Positions 29,283 through 37,914 of a stretch of 64,000 nt of DNA are shown piece after piece. Position numbers and translations under genes: made by a program. This DNA comes from Ruegeria sp. EL01 (lineage in GTDB: Bacteria > Pseudomonadota > Alphaproteobacteria > Rhodobacterales > Rhodobacteraceae): NCBI RefSeq assembly GCF_900313035.1, contig NZ_OMPS01000003.1, positions 241,501 through 305,500 on the forward strand, given 5' to 3'. A model generated the notes under the pieces. That model did no database searches. It worked only from the letters and a program-made list of their open reading frames with translations, and was not told the origin of the DNA. Position 1 is the first letter of the stretch; the number at the start of each line of letters is the position of its first letter.

Positions 29283-29816
29283 ATGAGACACAATATGGCA
29301 CTAATCGCTATGGCCACTACGGCGCTGATCGCGCCCAATATCGCGACGGCGGATGATGATTGGACCGGGGTATATGCGGGCATTCATTTTGGTGCTGCTG
29401 ATGGTGACCTTTCGAACGGCTCAGCCAAGATAAGTGACCATTCGGCGGTCTACGGGCTGCAACTTGGCTACAACCATAGTCTGGCAAGCAATTGGATTGT
29501 CGGGGGTGAGCTTAGCTATAGCACTGCTGAGTTTTCTGCATTTGGTCCGTCAAAAGACATGGGCACGACGCGGCTGAAACTCAAAGCAGGTTACGGCGTC
29601 GGAGCTGCGATGTTCTATGGTGTTCTGGGTTACGCAAGCATCGATCTCGATAGCGAGAGTGAAAGCGGGGCCACATATGGTCTAGGCGTCGGGTATAAAG
29701 CCACAGAGAATATCATTCTCAACGCTGAGCTTCTTCGCGACAGTTTTGATATTAAGTCATCTGGCGCTGACGTAGATGTAACCACGCTCCTACTTGGTGT
29801 GTCTTATCAGTTCTAG
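29283..29816 (+). CDS. Outer membrane beta-barrel protein (OmpA-like/opacity type)
   Basis: 177 residues with an N-terminal signal peptide (MRHNMALIAMATTALIAPNIATA, cleavage before DDDW). The mature protein shows alternating polar/hydrophobic strands (YGLQLGYNHSLASNWIVGGE, LKLKAGYGVGAAMFYGVLGYA) and ends in F, the outer-membrane insertion signal. An eight-strand porin-like barrel fits the length. AAGAAAGAGACG precedes the ATG. Confidence 0.85.
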   Translation: MRHNMALIAMATTALIAPNIATADDDWTGVYAGIHFGAADGDLSNGSAKISDHSAVYGLQLGYNHSLASNWIVGGELSYSTAEFSAFGPSKDMGTTRLKLKAGYGVGAAMFYGVLGYASIDLDSESESGATYGLGVGYKATENIILNAELLRDSFDIKSSGADVDVTTLLLGVSYQF

Positions 29817-29960
29817 ACGAGACCCTGTTTGGGTCGTTGCGGCCTAAACCAGCCTTGAGTCGGGTGCCTGCAATGGAGATCGTTCCGTTGCGGGTTATCC
29901 TGCCTCTAGCCGGTAGCCGGCAATACAAGCGCAATTTTCGCGGTCTGAAGGAATTTCCCT

Positions 29961-30080
29961 GTGGAGCCAAGTTCGGTCATTCTGTTTTCCGGGATCATTG
30001 TCAGCGCCTGCATATTGGGTGGAGCAATCTATTCAGGCCTTGCGCGGATCGCTGATGCTATCAAGAACAAGCGCCAGTAA
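29961..30080 (+). CDS. Small single-pass membrane protein, 39 residues
   Basis: A GTG-started frame of 40 codons, too short for usual cut-offs. The product has one hydrophobic helix (SSVILFSGIIVSACILGGAI) followed by an amphipathic basic tail RIADAIKNKRQ. AAGGAA lies 8 nt before the GTG. The composition and topology look like a real small membrane protein, but no homologue was checked. The rest of the 29817-30204 gap holds only a weak stem-loop GACCC-tgttt-GGGTC at 29821-29835. Confidence 0.45.
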   Translation: MEPSSVILFSGIIVSACILGGAIYSGLARIADAIKNKRQ

Positions 30081-30204
30081 CGGATCGATGGTGCCGAGGA
30101 CGGCTAGGTTCAACGACCGGGCCGATTAGTTTTGCGCGTTGTCCGACCGTTAGCGCCGTGATCAATCAAAATGCGATATGCCTAAATCCAACCCGTCAAA
30201 CACG

Positions 30205-31530
30205 CTAGTTCGATCCCAAAAGGTGCACCGCCGCTTCAACCAAACTGTCCGTGCCACCAATTATACTGTCGGCGTCAAATTCAACGAAAATATCCGGTGG
30301 GATGCCGATACCCTCAAACATCTCACCCTGAGTTGATAGATATTTCTGGAAGGACAGTCCAAGTAACCAACCGTTCGGTAGCGTGAATTCCAGCACATCG
30401 GATAATCCGCCAGAGGATCTTGTCCCCATGATCGTGGTTTCTGGCCGCTCTCGCATGATTAATGTGAATATCTCGGCAGCACTTCCCGTCATGTCGCTGA
30501 TCAGAACAACAACTGGTTGCGCCAGATTGGGGCCATCAGCTGGGTGAACTGTGACCTGAAAAGGTTCGGAGAAACTTTCCCGTTGCCAGGAACTCTTACT
30601 GAATGCGGTTACCGGAGTTAGTAGAAAATACTCTGCAAGCGCCACCGCTACGCTGTCTGAACCACCAGGATTATAGCGCACATCAACAACAATCCCTTTA
30701 GCATCCTGAAGGTCTAATGCGACTTGCTGGAATGCTCTGGATGCGGCCTCGTGTGACGATTGACCGAAAGGCGTCCGCACTTCCATTTCCTTGATCGCGA
30801 CATAACCTAAGCCATCAGAGCGCAAACCGTAGCGGACTGAGAATCCTTCCAAGCCTTGAATTGGGATTTCGGCCTGGTTCAGTGCGGTCTGCCAGAGCAG
30901 CTTGCGGGTCAGCGATGGATTGGGTCTCAGCCAACTCGGGTCTTCCTCTGGCGAAAAGTACCCCTGATCCCCCATCGATAACTGAACATGTCCATCATTG
31001 AGGCCATGCATGGCCTGCTTAAGCAGAGAGGCAAGTTGGACTTCGCTGATGTCATCAGACAAGGGGGCCAGTTCTTTGCGTGTGTCCCAGTCAACGTTGT
31101 GAAGATCAAAAAACGGATAATGTTCAGCCATTGCAGACCAAAAGACGTCAAATGTATGTCTCGCTCCACGCTCTTTGTGATCAGTGTCTACACACTCGGT
31201 TGGGAATTCTGAGCGAGTGTGCCGGATTGGCTCTACGGCCCCATCGACGCTAACTTCCAATATGTCATCACGGTGCTTAATAGAGGCGCCCGCCATTATT
31301 TTCACCAAACCCAAATGCGCGGGAAAGACATATTCGCGAAAGCAACTTGCGGCTGTTTTTCTATACACTTCTGCGCGCAACCTGTTAATGCGCATGACCT
31401 GGCCATAGTCCGGAGCACTCCACGTGCCCAAAATTTCTTTTGATGGCATATTGATCGACCAGGATGCCGCAGCAGAAATGACCCCCAGGATCAACAACGA
31501 AGCAGATATTCGAGTTGCAAGCTTTTTCAT
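30205..31530 (-). CDS. S41-family (C-terminal processing type) serine protease
   Basis: 441 residues with an N-terminal membrane anchor or signal (LATRISASLLILGVISAAAS), so exported. The N-terminal part is an S41 adaptor-like region; the core has LGYVAIKEM, KGIVVDVRYNPGGSDS and SDMTGSAAEIFTLIMRERP. The Ser of TGSAAE is the expected nucleophile, and the segment GTRSSGGLSD follows as in tail-specific proteases. Its substrate is unknown and no partner is adjacent. Confidence 0.82.
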   Translation of the reverse strand: MKKLATRISASLLILGVISAAASWSINMPSKEILGTWSAPDYGQVMRINRLRAEVYRKTAASCFREYVFPAHLGLVKIMAGASIKHRDDILEVSVDGAVEPIRHTRSEFPTECVDTDHKERGARHTFDVFWSAMAEHYPFFDLHNVDWDTRKELAPLSDDISEVQLASLLKQAMHGLNDGHVQLSMGDQGYFSPEEDPSWLRPNPSLTRKLLWQTALNQAEIPIQGLEGFSVRYGLRSDGLGYVAIKEMEVRTPFGQSSHEAASRAFQQVALDLQDAKGIVVDVRYNPGGSDSVAVALAEYFLLTPVTAFSKSSWQRESFSEPFQVTVHPADGPNLAQPVVVLISDMTGSAAEIFTLIMRERPETTIMGTRSSGGLSDVLEFTLPNGWLLGLSFQKYLSTQGEMFEGIGIPPDIFVEFDADSIIGGTDSLVEAAVHLLGSN

Positions 31531-31610
31531 TGAGTGACTGGCCTATGGGATGTCATGGAGACGCAATAAATATGGTGGGACCAATGATCAAAGACAGGGC
31601 CACAAACGTG

Positions 31611-31898
31611 CTATCGGTTGCGCGGATGCTGCTTGGCAGTACGCTCGTTCCCCCGCCGGTAGTTCCCGGTCAGACGAGCCATTTCTTGTTGCTGACCCTC
31701 AAAGCTCTGATTGCTCATGTCCTCAAGAAACCACTCGGCCTTTTCTTTCCTGAGCGTCGCGGCCTGCTTGCCATTGTGAGTTATCGATACGTCGCCATTT
31801 TTGGATTGCTTGAATGCAAATCCGAGGTCTGTTGAATTCATCTGGGTATATTCCGATCCAGCATCACTATCTGGTACCACATAGGCATTATATGGCAT
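31611..31898 (-). CDS. Hypothetical hydrophilic protein, 95 residues
   Basis: From the ATG at 31898 (MPYNAYVVPDSDAGSEYTQM); a GTG at 31904 is also in frame. The protein is charged, rich in Q, E, K and R, without membrane segments, ending RTAKQHPRNR. No family recognised. It follows a 28-residue basic peptide gene on the same strand by 12 nt, and both lie behind an operator-like palindrome. Confidence 0.5.
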   Translation of the reverse strand: MPYNAYVVPDSDAGSEYTQMNSTDLGFAFKQSKNGDVSITHNGKQAATLRKEKAEWFLEDMSNQSFEGQQQEMARLTGNYRRGNERTAKQHPRNR

Positions 31899-31910
31899 TC
31901 TCACATTGTT

Positions 31911-31997
31911 TCAGGTCTGACACGTTGCAGGCTCACGCAGCTTACCTCGATTTGCGGGATTTTTGACGGGCTTCTTGCTCAGGGAACGCGACATCAT
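31911..31997 (-). CDS. Small basic peptide, 28 residues
   Basis: A 29-codon frame starting ATG ATG at 31997 behind an exceptionally strong site GGAAGGAAG. The product begins MMSRSLSKKPVKNPANRGKL and ends in CQT: very basic, no hydrophobic segment. The strong ribosome site, the tight spacing to the next gene and the upstream palindrome argue for a real gene or a regulatory leader peptide. Confidence 0.45.
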   Translation of the reverse strand: MMSRSLSKKPVKNPANRGKLREPATCQT

Positions 31998-32405
31998 GGG
32001 TCTTCCTTCCAAGACCAGTTTTCAACTGGCATATATGCGTCGAGTTGATATGCGTCAACCAAGTTGACGCATTGAGCGGGCGGCCCATGGACGTAGCCTG
32101 ACTTCGCGACGTGGGTGGGAGTTTTGTTTCGACTGCCCCAGAAGATGAGAACGCAGTCTGGTCATAGTCAAGAACAGACTGATAGTCGGCATATGTAGAC
32201 CGCCGGTTTGTAAAGGAGAAATCAACACTGGCGAAAATGGCGGCCAGTACGTCATTGATGGTAGGGACGAAAATGGGAGTCCCGCATTGGACCAGCAGTT
32301 CGACAAGCCCAATTTCAAAAAATCCCCGCGACTTGCCAGTGAAGGAACGCGTCGTTGCAACGCGCAAGATTCGAACCATGCACCAGTCGTCAAATGAGAA
32401 GGGGT
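31998..32405. other. Gap upstream of the two-peptide operon
   Basis: Apart from the palindrome at 32051-32071, this stretch has an open minus-strand frame (from an ATG at 32379, MVRILRVATTRSFTGKSRGF) that runs on into the small-peptide gene in another frame. It has coherent hydrophobic patterning but no family, and may be a gene remnant. Confidence 0.4.
32051..32071. promoter_or_regulatory. Second MarR-type operator
   Basis: TGCGTCAAC-CAA-GTTGACGCA has 9-bp perfect arms and the same GTCAAC-N3-GTTGAC core as the marR operator 3.7 kb away. It lies 54 bp upstream of the 28-residue peptide start. A further GTTGAT...GTCAAC pairing overlaps at 32043-32059. Confidence 0.65.
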
Positions 32406-33176
32406 TCAACCCGCTGCTGATCTGATTGATGTAAATCGTTTCGTTAGATGGTCCATGGTTTCGAAATAGGGGCCAGGGCCAAAGCTTGCGCGCGAAACTC
32501 CGAGTTTTGCCGTAGTTTCGACCGAGTTTAGTTCGCCGATCATCATAACATTGACCGGCAAACAAACAGCTTCAGTGATCTGTTGAATCAATGACGCATT
32601 CGTCAACCCAGGAACGAAAAACCCATCTGCGCCAGCCTTGGCATAAGCGGCAGCCCTTTCCAGGGCTTCGGTCAACATGTCCGCGTGCGCGAGGGGGTCT
32701 GACCCAAGAAACAGGTCAGTTCTTGCGTTGACGAACAGCGGTAGCTTTTCGGCTATTGCCATTTCTCTGATTGCTTTGATCCGTTCTGCCTGAACAGAAA
32801 TCGGATAAAGGCCTTCGCCTTGAACAAGCTGATCCTCAAAGTTTATTCCAATGGCTCCGGCCTGAATAACCTTTCGAACGTTGGCTGCGACGTCATCAGG
32901 CTCGGTTGCGTATCCGCCCTCAAAGTCGACGGTGACGGGTAGATCGACGGTCTGAACTATGCGTTCGACTATTCGTAGGAGAAATTCCAACGGAATCGCT
33001 TCACCGTCAGCAAACCCATGGGCTGCGGCGACCGACCAGCTTCCGGTTGCGACGGCCCTTGCCCCGGCATCGGCCAGAGTCTTAGCGCCTCCCGCGTCCC
33101 AGATATTATATAGCACCAATGGGGCACTCTTTTTGTGTAACGCTTTGAAGCGCGTTGCCTTTGCGATCTGATTCAT
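32406..33176 (-). CDS. Isocitrate lyase/PEP mutase family protein
   Basis: 256 residues. The fold signature is LVLYNIWDAGGAKTLADAG, then PVTVDFEGGYATEPDD (metal-binding Asp region) and IGINFEDQ, with PLFVNARTDLFL. These match the PEP mutase/ICL superfamily's small C-C or C-P lyase group. Which bond is made or cut cannot be read: the KKCGH-type lyase loop is absent, so it is not a classical isocitrate lyase. The start codon overlaps the Ada stop by 4 nt (ATGA), making a two-gene operon. Confidence 0.85.
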   Translation of the reverse strand: MNQIAKATRFKALHKKSAPLVLYNIWDAGGAKTLADAGARAVATGSWSVAAAHGFADGEAIPLEFLLRIVERIVQTVDLPVTVDFEGGYATEPDDVAANVRKVIQAGAIGINFEDQLVQGEGLYPISVQAERIKAIREMAIAEKLPLFVNARTDLFLGSDPLAHADMLTEALERAAAYAKAGADGFFVPGLTNASLIQQITEAVCLPVNVMMIGELNSVETTAKLGVSRASFGPGPYFETMDHLTKRFTSIRSAAG

Positions 33177-34246
33177 GAAAGTGTTTCCAGCTTGCCGGGC
33201 AAGTATTGCCGCTCGATCTCAAGAAGTTTTTGCTTGCGCCACAGTCCCCCACCGTATCCTGTCAGGGATCCATCGGCACCGATGACACGGTGACAGGGAA
33301 TGACCAGTGCAATTTGATTGGCACCGTTGGCGCGCGCTACGGCCCGTGTCGCTGTGGGGCGACCTATCGCTCTGGCGATATCTGAATAGCTGCGGGTTTG
33401 TCCGGCAGGTATGGTCTGAAGCTCTTGCCAAACAGTACGGGTAAATTCGGGTCCATGTTGAACCAGCGGTGTTTGAAAACGCGCTGAGGTTCCGGCAAAG
33501 AAGGCCTGCAACTCAGCTTTAATTTGCTCGGAGATGTCGGTTCTACCGATGCCAATCCGACCTTTTGCGAACTTGTCCAATCTTGTGAGCTGTGTTCGGA
33601 GGGCCTTTCGATCAAAGAACTCCAGCAGATGCAGTTCAGATCGGCTCGTCACCGCAATCATGTCGCCCAATGTTGTTGTTATCCAGTCCGCAAATAGAAT
33701 TGGATCGGAATCCATTCTACCCGGCGCTCTACCAACTAGCTTGGCGAAGGCTGCCCGAAACGCACTGGCAGACTCAAATCCCGCATCCAGTTGCGCATCG
33801 ATTACTTTTCCACCGTCGGCGATTGTTTCAAACCCTTCGCGCAACCGGCGTTGTCGGGCCATCTCAAGAAATGTCATTCCAAATTGGCGTTTGAAACTGC
33901 GCCGGATGGTAGACGGATCAAGCCCCATCTTCTCGACATCTGCCTCGCGCCAAGGATACTCGGGACGTTCATCCAACGCCACAAGAAGCGCACCAATCGC
34001 AGGATCAGCAGAAGCCATAGGCTTGAGTGGGTGACATCGTTTGCATGCGCGATAACCCGACTCTATGCATTCACTGACAGTTCCATAGAAGGTACAGTTT
34101 TCAGCCTTTGGCTTGCGCGCCGGGCAAGTCAAACGGCAAAAGACGCCGGTACTTGAGACACAGACATATACATGTCCATCATAGGTAGGATCACGGTCCA
34201 GAAGCGCTTGGTAAAGCGTGGTATGGTCAGGAAGGTCAAAAAGCAT
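33173..34246 (-). CDS. ada: Ada bifunctional DNA methyl-repair protein and regulator
   Basis: 357 residues from the ATG at 34246. Domains: N-Ada zinc/methyl-acceptor domain with GVFCRLTCPARKPK and CKRCHPLKP (four Cys, first the acceptor for methylphosphotriesters); AraC-type helix-turn-helix (GFESASAFRAAFAKLVGRAPG); and a C-terminal O6-methylguanine methyltransferase with VIPCHRVIGADGSLTGYGGG, whose Cys takes the alkyl group. All acceptor residues are intact. It should repair alkylated DNA and activate its own operon, here including the PEP-mutase-like gene. Confidence 0.95.
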   Translation of the reverse strand: MLFDLPDHTTLYQALLDRDPTYDGHVYVCVSSTGVFCRLTCPARKPKAENCTFYGTVSECIESGYRACKRCHPLKPMASADPAIGALLVALDERPEYPWREADVEKMGLDPSTIRRSFKRQFGMTFLEMARQRRLREGFETIADGGKVIDAQLDAGFESASAFRAAFAKLVGRAPGRMDSDPILFADWITTTLGDMIAVTSRSELHLLEFFDRKALRTQLTRLDKFAKGRIGIGRTDISEQIKAELQAFFAGTSARFQTPLVQHGPEFTRTVWQELQTIPAGQTRSYSDIARAIGRPTATRAVARANGANQIALVIPCHRVIGADGSLTGYGGGLWRKQKLLEIERQYLPGKLETLS

Positions 34247-34576
34247 GCCCGCTTTTAACACGGCAAATAATGACTGCCGCCGAAATTCGGGCGTCTATTG
34301 GGTTTAGTCAGACGAACACCTACTTACGCCCGTTACGGTTGAACCAATATGTCAGATCTCATCGCTTTCCAGAAAACCAGGATGCCATTTTCGCCTGCCA
34401 TTGACCACACGCTCAGGACCGAGCTAATCCGTCGGGTATGGGTGGGACTTTGCAACTCAAAATGGACTTTGGATTGAGTGCAGGCGCTTCAAAACCGTTG
34501 GGTCTGGCTCGATGAAAGCTAACGAAGTCGGCTAACGAAACGAGCCTATCTGGCGACGGCTTTACGGCCGGCAAAC
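34247..34576. other. Intergenic, no gene seen
   Basis: Between ada and the cyclase gene. No coding frame, RNA gene or clear hairpin was found. Confidence 0.5.
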
Positions 34577-35599
34577 TCAATTGTCATCGGAAAGCCGCCA
34601 GACGTCCTGTTCACTAAATCCGCGGATGGTCCTTGGGCCTATGTTCTCAAGATCGAACTGGTCTTTCAGAACATTTGCAACCTCGTCCTGAACGGTGATC
34701 TCCATGGGTTCAGAAAATTCCTGAAGTCGGGACGCAAGGTTAACGGCAGGTCCAAATATGTCGTAAACATACTTCTGGATACCGACGACAGAGCCAACAA
34801 CAGAGCCGGTAGACAGGCCGATACGGCATTGCCACTGATGAGGGTGACTCAGGTTTCGACGCGTCAGGTACCGCACAAATCGAATGGCTGTATTGGCGAT
34901 CGCCTTTGCGTGATCCGGCGTCGGGTCCGGCAAGCCTGCAACGGTAATATAGGCGTCCCCAATTGTCTTGATACGCTCACAGCCGAATTGTTCGCCAATA
35001 CGGTCAAAAGCGCTGTAGATATCGTTCAGTTCAGTAACGGTAACGCTTGGATCCTGCGAGGCGACCATTTCGGTAAACCCGACAAAGTCGAGCATGAGAA
35101 CAGACACGGGATTATACAGTTGCGGCGTGACGACGCCGAAGGTCTTGTACTCTTCGTAAACCGAACGGGGCATGATGTTGAGCAGCAGTTTTTCCACCTG
35201 CTCTTTTTCCCGTTTGATCTCACGTGTGTTCCGCTCGACCATCATCGAATAGGAATCGATCATGGATTCCAGTTCTTTAATGCGGGTGATGTTCTGACAG
35301 ACAAGAACAAGAACGTCGTCATTCGCAGCGGTGAAGTCCAGTGCAATGACCAGTGTTCTGCGTTTCTTTTTAAACTTGATTTCCGAGGTGTATCGTCCAG
35401 TTTCTGTCAAACCGTTCTGCATGGCGTTGACATCTAAATCCGGGAAAAGTTGCTGCAGTTGACCCGGCTGATTTTCGTGACTGAACCATTCGTCGAAGGT
35501 GTCATTGCGAAAACCGAACAGGAATGTTTGCCTGTCGAGTAGCGCAACACCAACTCCAATCGCGCGCAGTAGCTGTTCATTGATGGCTTCTATGGTCAT
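34577..35599 (-). CDS. PAS-linked class III adenylate cyclase
   Basis: 340 residues. N-terminal PAS-like sensor (about 1-105), a coiled linker (about 108-145, RIKELESMIDSYSMMVERNT) and a class III catalytic domain. Metal-binding Asp171 (VLMLDFVGFT) and Asp215 (IKTIGDAYIT), adenine-selecting Lys211 and Asp280 (KYVYDIFGPAVN), and transition-state Asn287 and Arg291 are all present, so it should make cAMP as a homodimer. No membrane segment. It starts 3 nt after the stop of a truncated haemoglobin gene, so the two are coupled and may form one gas- or redox-responsive unit. Confidence 0.93.
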   Translation of the reverse strand: MTIEAINEQLLRAIGVGVALLDRQTFLFGFRNDTFDEWFSHENQPGQLQQLFPDLDVNAMQNGLTETGRYTSEIKFKKKRRTLVIALDFTAANDDVLVLVCQNITRIKELESMIDSYSMMVERNTREIKREKEQVEKLLLNIMPRSVYEEYKTFGVVTPQLYNPVSVLMLDFVGFTEMVASQDPSVTVTELNDIYSAFDRIGEQFGCERIKTIGDAYITVAGLPDPTPDHAKAIANTAIRFVRYLTRRNLSHPHQWQCRIGLSTGSVVGSVVGIQKYVYDIFGPAVNLASRLQEFSEPMEITVQDEVANVLKDQFDLENIGPRTIRGFSEQDVWRLSDDN

Positions 35600-35602
35600 G
35601 GG

Positions 35603-35962
35603 TCACCTGACAATCAAAGGGCGGCGTTTGCCGAATTCTGCAACAACCACCTCAACATCGTCGGCGGCCATGTCGTGTTCCAAAAGCGTACCGCGAAGCA
35701 CTACCTCGAGCTCGTCGAAATGGGCGTTGTTGATCTCAAGATGTGAATGCAGTTGGCGCAGCTGCTTGTCTGTGTAAGACGCGGGGCCGCCCAGCAGGGA
35801 CGCGATAAACTTGGTCTGGTGATCGACGATCCGAGACATATCCACGTCGTCAAAAAACGGGCCGATCTCGTCATTGTCCAGCAGCGTGTTATAAAAGGAC
35901 AGCACGATCTTGCTGACGTTGGAAAAGCCTCCGTACTTCTCATAAAGTGTGCGTTCAGCCAT
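35603..35962 (-). CDS. Group I truncated haemoglobin
   Basis: 119 residues of a 2-on-2 globin: LYEKYGGFSNVSKIVLSFYN (B10 Tyr24), SLLGGPASYT (the conserved GGP turn) and LRQLHSHLEINNAHFDE with His72 as proximal haem ligand. Such proteins bind O2, NO or CO and may detoxify NO or sense gas. It is immediately upstream of, and translationally coupled to, the PAS adenylate cyclase. It follows a hairpin that separates it from the methyltransferase gene. Confidence 0.92.
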   Translation of the reverse strand: MAERTLYEKYGGFSNVSKIVLSFYNTLLDNDEIGPFFDDVDMSRIVDHQTKFIASLLGGPASYTDKQLRQLHSHLEINNAHFDELEVVLRGTLLEHDMAADDVEVVVAEFGKRRPLIVR

Positions 35963-36069
35963 CGAAAAACCCTTTCAAACAATGCAAGATCACAGAGACG
36001 TCCCCTCTGCCAAGACTACAAACTCTCCTTGGATCAGTTCAAGCTTGCCTGCCGCCAACTCAATTGTCC

Positions 36070-36101
36070 AACGCCCTCTGGACCCTATGCCGGAGGGCGT
36101 T
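36070..36101 (-). terminator. Hairpin after the methyltransferase gene
   Basis: AACGCCCTC (36070-36078) pairs perfectly with GAGGGCGTT (36093-36101). It lies 18 nt past the methyltransferase stop. There is no T run on either side, so it is a weak or Rho-assisted terminator. Confidence 0.45.
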
Positions 36102-36118
36102 AGACATATCACACCATC

Positions 36119-36949
36119 TTATGAGCGCTTGGCAATGATTTCCGCATACTCAGAAGAGATGCACAGAGAGTCATTGGTCGAGATATCGAACTTCTCGACA
36201 AGCGCCAGAATATCGTCTCGCAGTACCGCCTGTCCGTCGGTGTCAAGCGCGTCGAACGCCTTTTGCATCGGGCCATAGAAGGTGCGGAAATACTCCAGGA
36301 AGTGTTTTGCAGACCGATAGCGGAACATGAAGTTCTTGCGCCGGAACGACGAAACTTCGCAATTGGCACTAAAGGTTTCATCAACCCACGCCCGGCTTCC
36401 CCACAATGCCGGGGAGTTGACGCCAGCAGGCGGCGGGACATGCTTTCCGATAGTTTTGAAGAGCTGACCAATGAAGCTTTCTGGGGTCCAGTTGGCCATG
36501 CCGATCTTGCCGCCGGGCTTCACCACGCGCTGAAGTTCGGCGGCAGATTGCTGTTGATTTGGCGTGAACATCACCCCGAAGGTGGATACAACCGCGTCAA
36601 ACGACTGATCCTCAAAAGGCAGATCCTCTGCGTCGGCAAGTTTGTAGGTCACGAACAGACCTTCCGCGTCAGCACGCTGACCGCTGGACTTCAGAAGGGC
36701 CTCGACGTAGTCGGTCGAGGTGACGTCGCAAAAGCGTCTGGCAAAGGCCAAGGTCGCGTTGCCATTCCCGGCCGCCACGTCCAGAACCTTAGCGTCCGGT
36801 ATCATGTCCATCGCTTCGGCAAGCTCTTCGCCGGTGATCTGCAGGGTTACGCCAACTTTAGCGTAATCCCCGGCCCCCCAGGCGACGTTTTGTTTCGCTT
36901 TGATGGCGGTGTAGTCGGCGGTTTGACTGATGGATGTTTGGATGCCCAT
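36119..36949 (-). CDS. Class I SAM-dependent methyltransferase
   Basis: 276 residues. Motif I VLDVAAGNGNATLAFA, motif II VTSTDYVEALL, then AEDLPFEDQSFDAVVSTFGVMFTP and the motif VKPGGKIGMANWTP, as in the UbiE/COQ5-like group. The substrate is not readable. It lies 78 nt after an alpha/beta hydrolase gene on the same strand, so both are likely driven from the promoter region near 37.9 kb. Confidence 0.85.
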   Translation of the reverse strand: MGIQTSISQTADYTAIKAKQNVAWGAGDYAKVGVTLQITGEELAEAMDMIPDAKVLDVAAGNGNATLAFARRFCDVTSTDYVEALLKSSGQRADAEGLFVTYKLADAEDLPFEDQSFDAVVSTFGVMFTPNQQQSAAELQRVVKPGGKIGMANWTPESFIGQLFKTIGKHVPPPAGVNSPALWGSRAWVDETFSANCEVSSFRRKNFMFRYRSAKHFLEYFRTFYGPMQKAFDALDTDGQAVLRDDILALVEKFDISTNDSLCISSEYAEIIAKRS

Positions 36950-37027
36950 TTTTCATATCCTTTGGGTGTTGCGCTGGATCGTTCCCAGCAGTTTCGGAAA
37001 AAGTCGCAGTCTTTGAATGCGCGCAGG

Positions 37028-37867
37028 TCAGGCCGCTTTGCGGGTTGGCCAGCTGCAATTCACGATTGGCCGTTCAACGCTGGCTACGTGTTCGAAGATC
37101 CTGGAATTGACCCACTCAGGCTGGAAAACCGGTGCCATATGTCCAAGCTCCGGCAGCAGCGCGATACGCGACTGTGGAAGCGCCTTGGCAATGGCCACGG
37201 ACACGTACTGCGCAACCTCGGGGGATTCCAAACCTGTCATCACCAAGGTCGGTATCTCCAGCTCGGACAGATCCCTTAGCGCCCAGGTTTCCGCGAATCC
37301 GTTGGCAAAGTCAGTCATCACCGACGAGATCATGCCTGCAAATCGCTGCTTGGCTGAAGTGGGCAGATTGGTCCAAAATCCGTCGCCGTTCCAGAAATCC
37401 AGAAACCGCCCCATCCCAGCTGCTGCATCATCTCCGGCAGCTGCGGCTGTCACCAGCCCGGATATTAATTGTATTTGCTGGAGCAGGCGCTGGCCCGTGC
37501 GGTTGGTGTGCTTGAGAAAGTGAAAGGCCGCCGGTTCATAGAGCGTCAGGCTTTTGACCAGATCGGGACGCATCAGTGCAACTTTGATCGCGACACCGCC
37601 ACCGTTTGAATGACCGACCAGGTGAACCGGGCCTCCAATGTCTGCAATTTCCTGGATGACGGCTGCTGCAGAAATTGCAGCCCCTTTCTGAGACAGGTCA
37701 CCGGCCAGAGGTGTGCGGCCATAGCCGGGAAGGTCGAACGCAATAACAGTGAACCTGCCGTCGAGATCGGCTTCCAGCTGGGTCCATTGACCGCTGTTCG
37801 ATGCAGAAGAATGCAATGCAACAATTGGCGCATTGATATGTTCTTTTGGTTGGAATGAAATAGTCAT
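37028..37867 (-). CDS. Alpha/beta hydrolase
   Basis: 279 residues from the ATG at 37867. Oxyanion region LHSSASNSGQW, FDLPGYGRT, nucleophile elbow VGHSNGGG (Ser), and LLPELGHMAP (His), with the acidic residue expected near the GLESPE strand. An esterase or C-C hydrolase; substrate unknown. It diverges from the three-PAS kinase across a 248-bp region with a long palindrome and repeated TGAAACA boxes. Confidence 0.87.
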   Translation of the reverse strand: MTISFQPKEHINAPIVALHSSASNSGQWTQLEADLDGRFTVIAFDLPGYGRTPLAGDLSQKGAAISAAAVIQEIADIGGPVHLVGHSNGGGVAIKVALMRPDLVKSLTLYEPAAFHFLKHTNRTGQRLLQQIQLISGLVTAAAAGDDAAAGMGRFLDFWNGDGFWTNLPTSAKQRFAGMISSVMTDFANGFAETWALRDLSELEIPTLVMTGLESPEVAQYVSVAIAKALPQSRIALLPELGHMAPVFQPEWVNSRIFEHVASVERPIVNCSWPTRKAA

Positions 37868-37914
37868 TACTCTTAATCCACTTGCGTTTGTGATGAGCAA
37901 TAACTGGCGTCCCA

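Noticed and set aside
28739-29383. Minus-strand frame with a zinc-ribbon-like CARCGCALFGGQNDCVSCG start
   Set aside because: It overlaps the acetyltransferase 3' end in antisense and runs through it without an own stop; no ribosome site of note. The Cys pairs may be chance, though a search would settle it.
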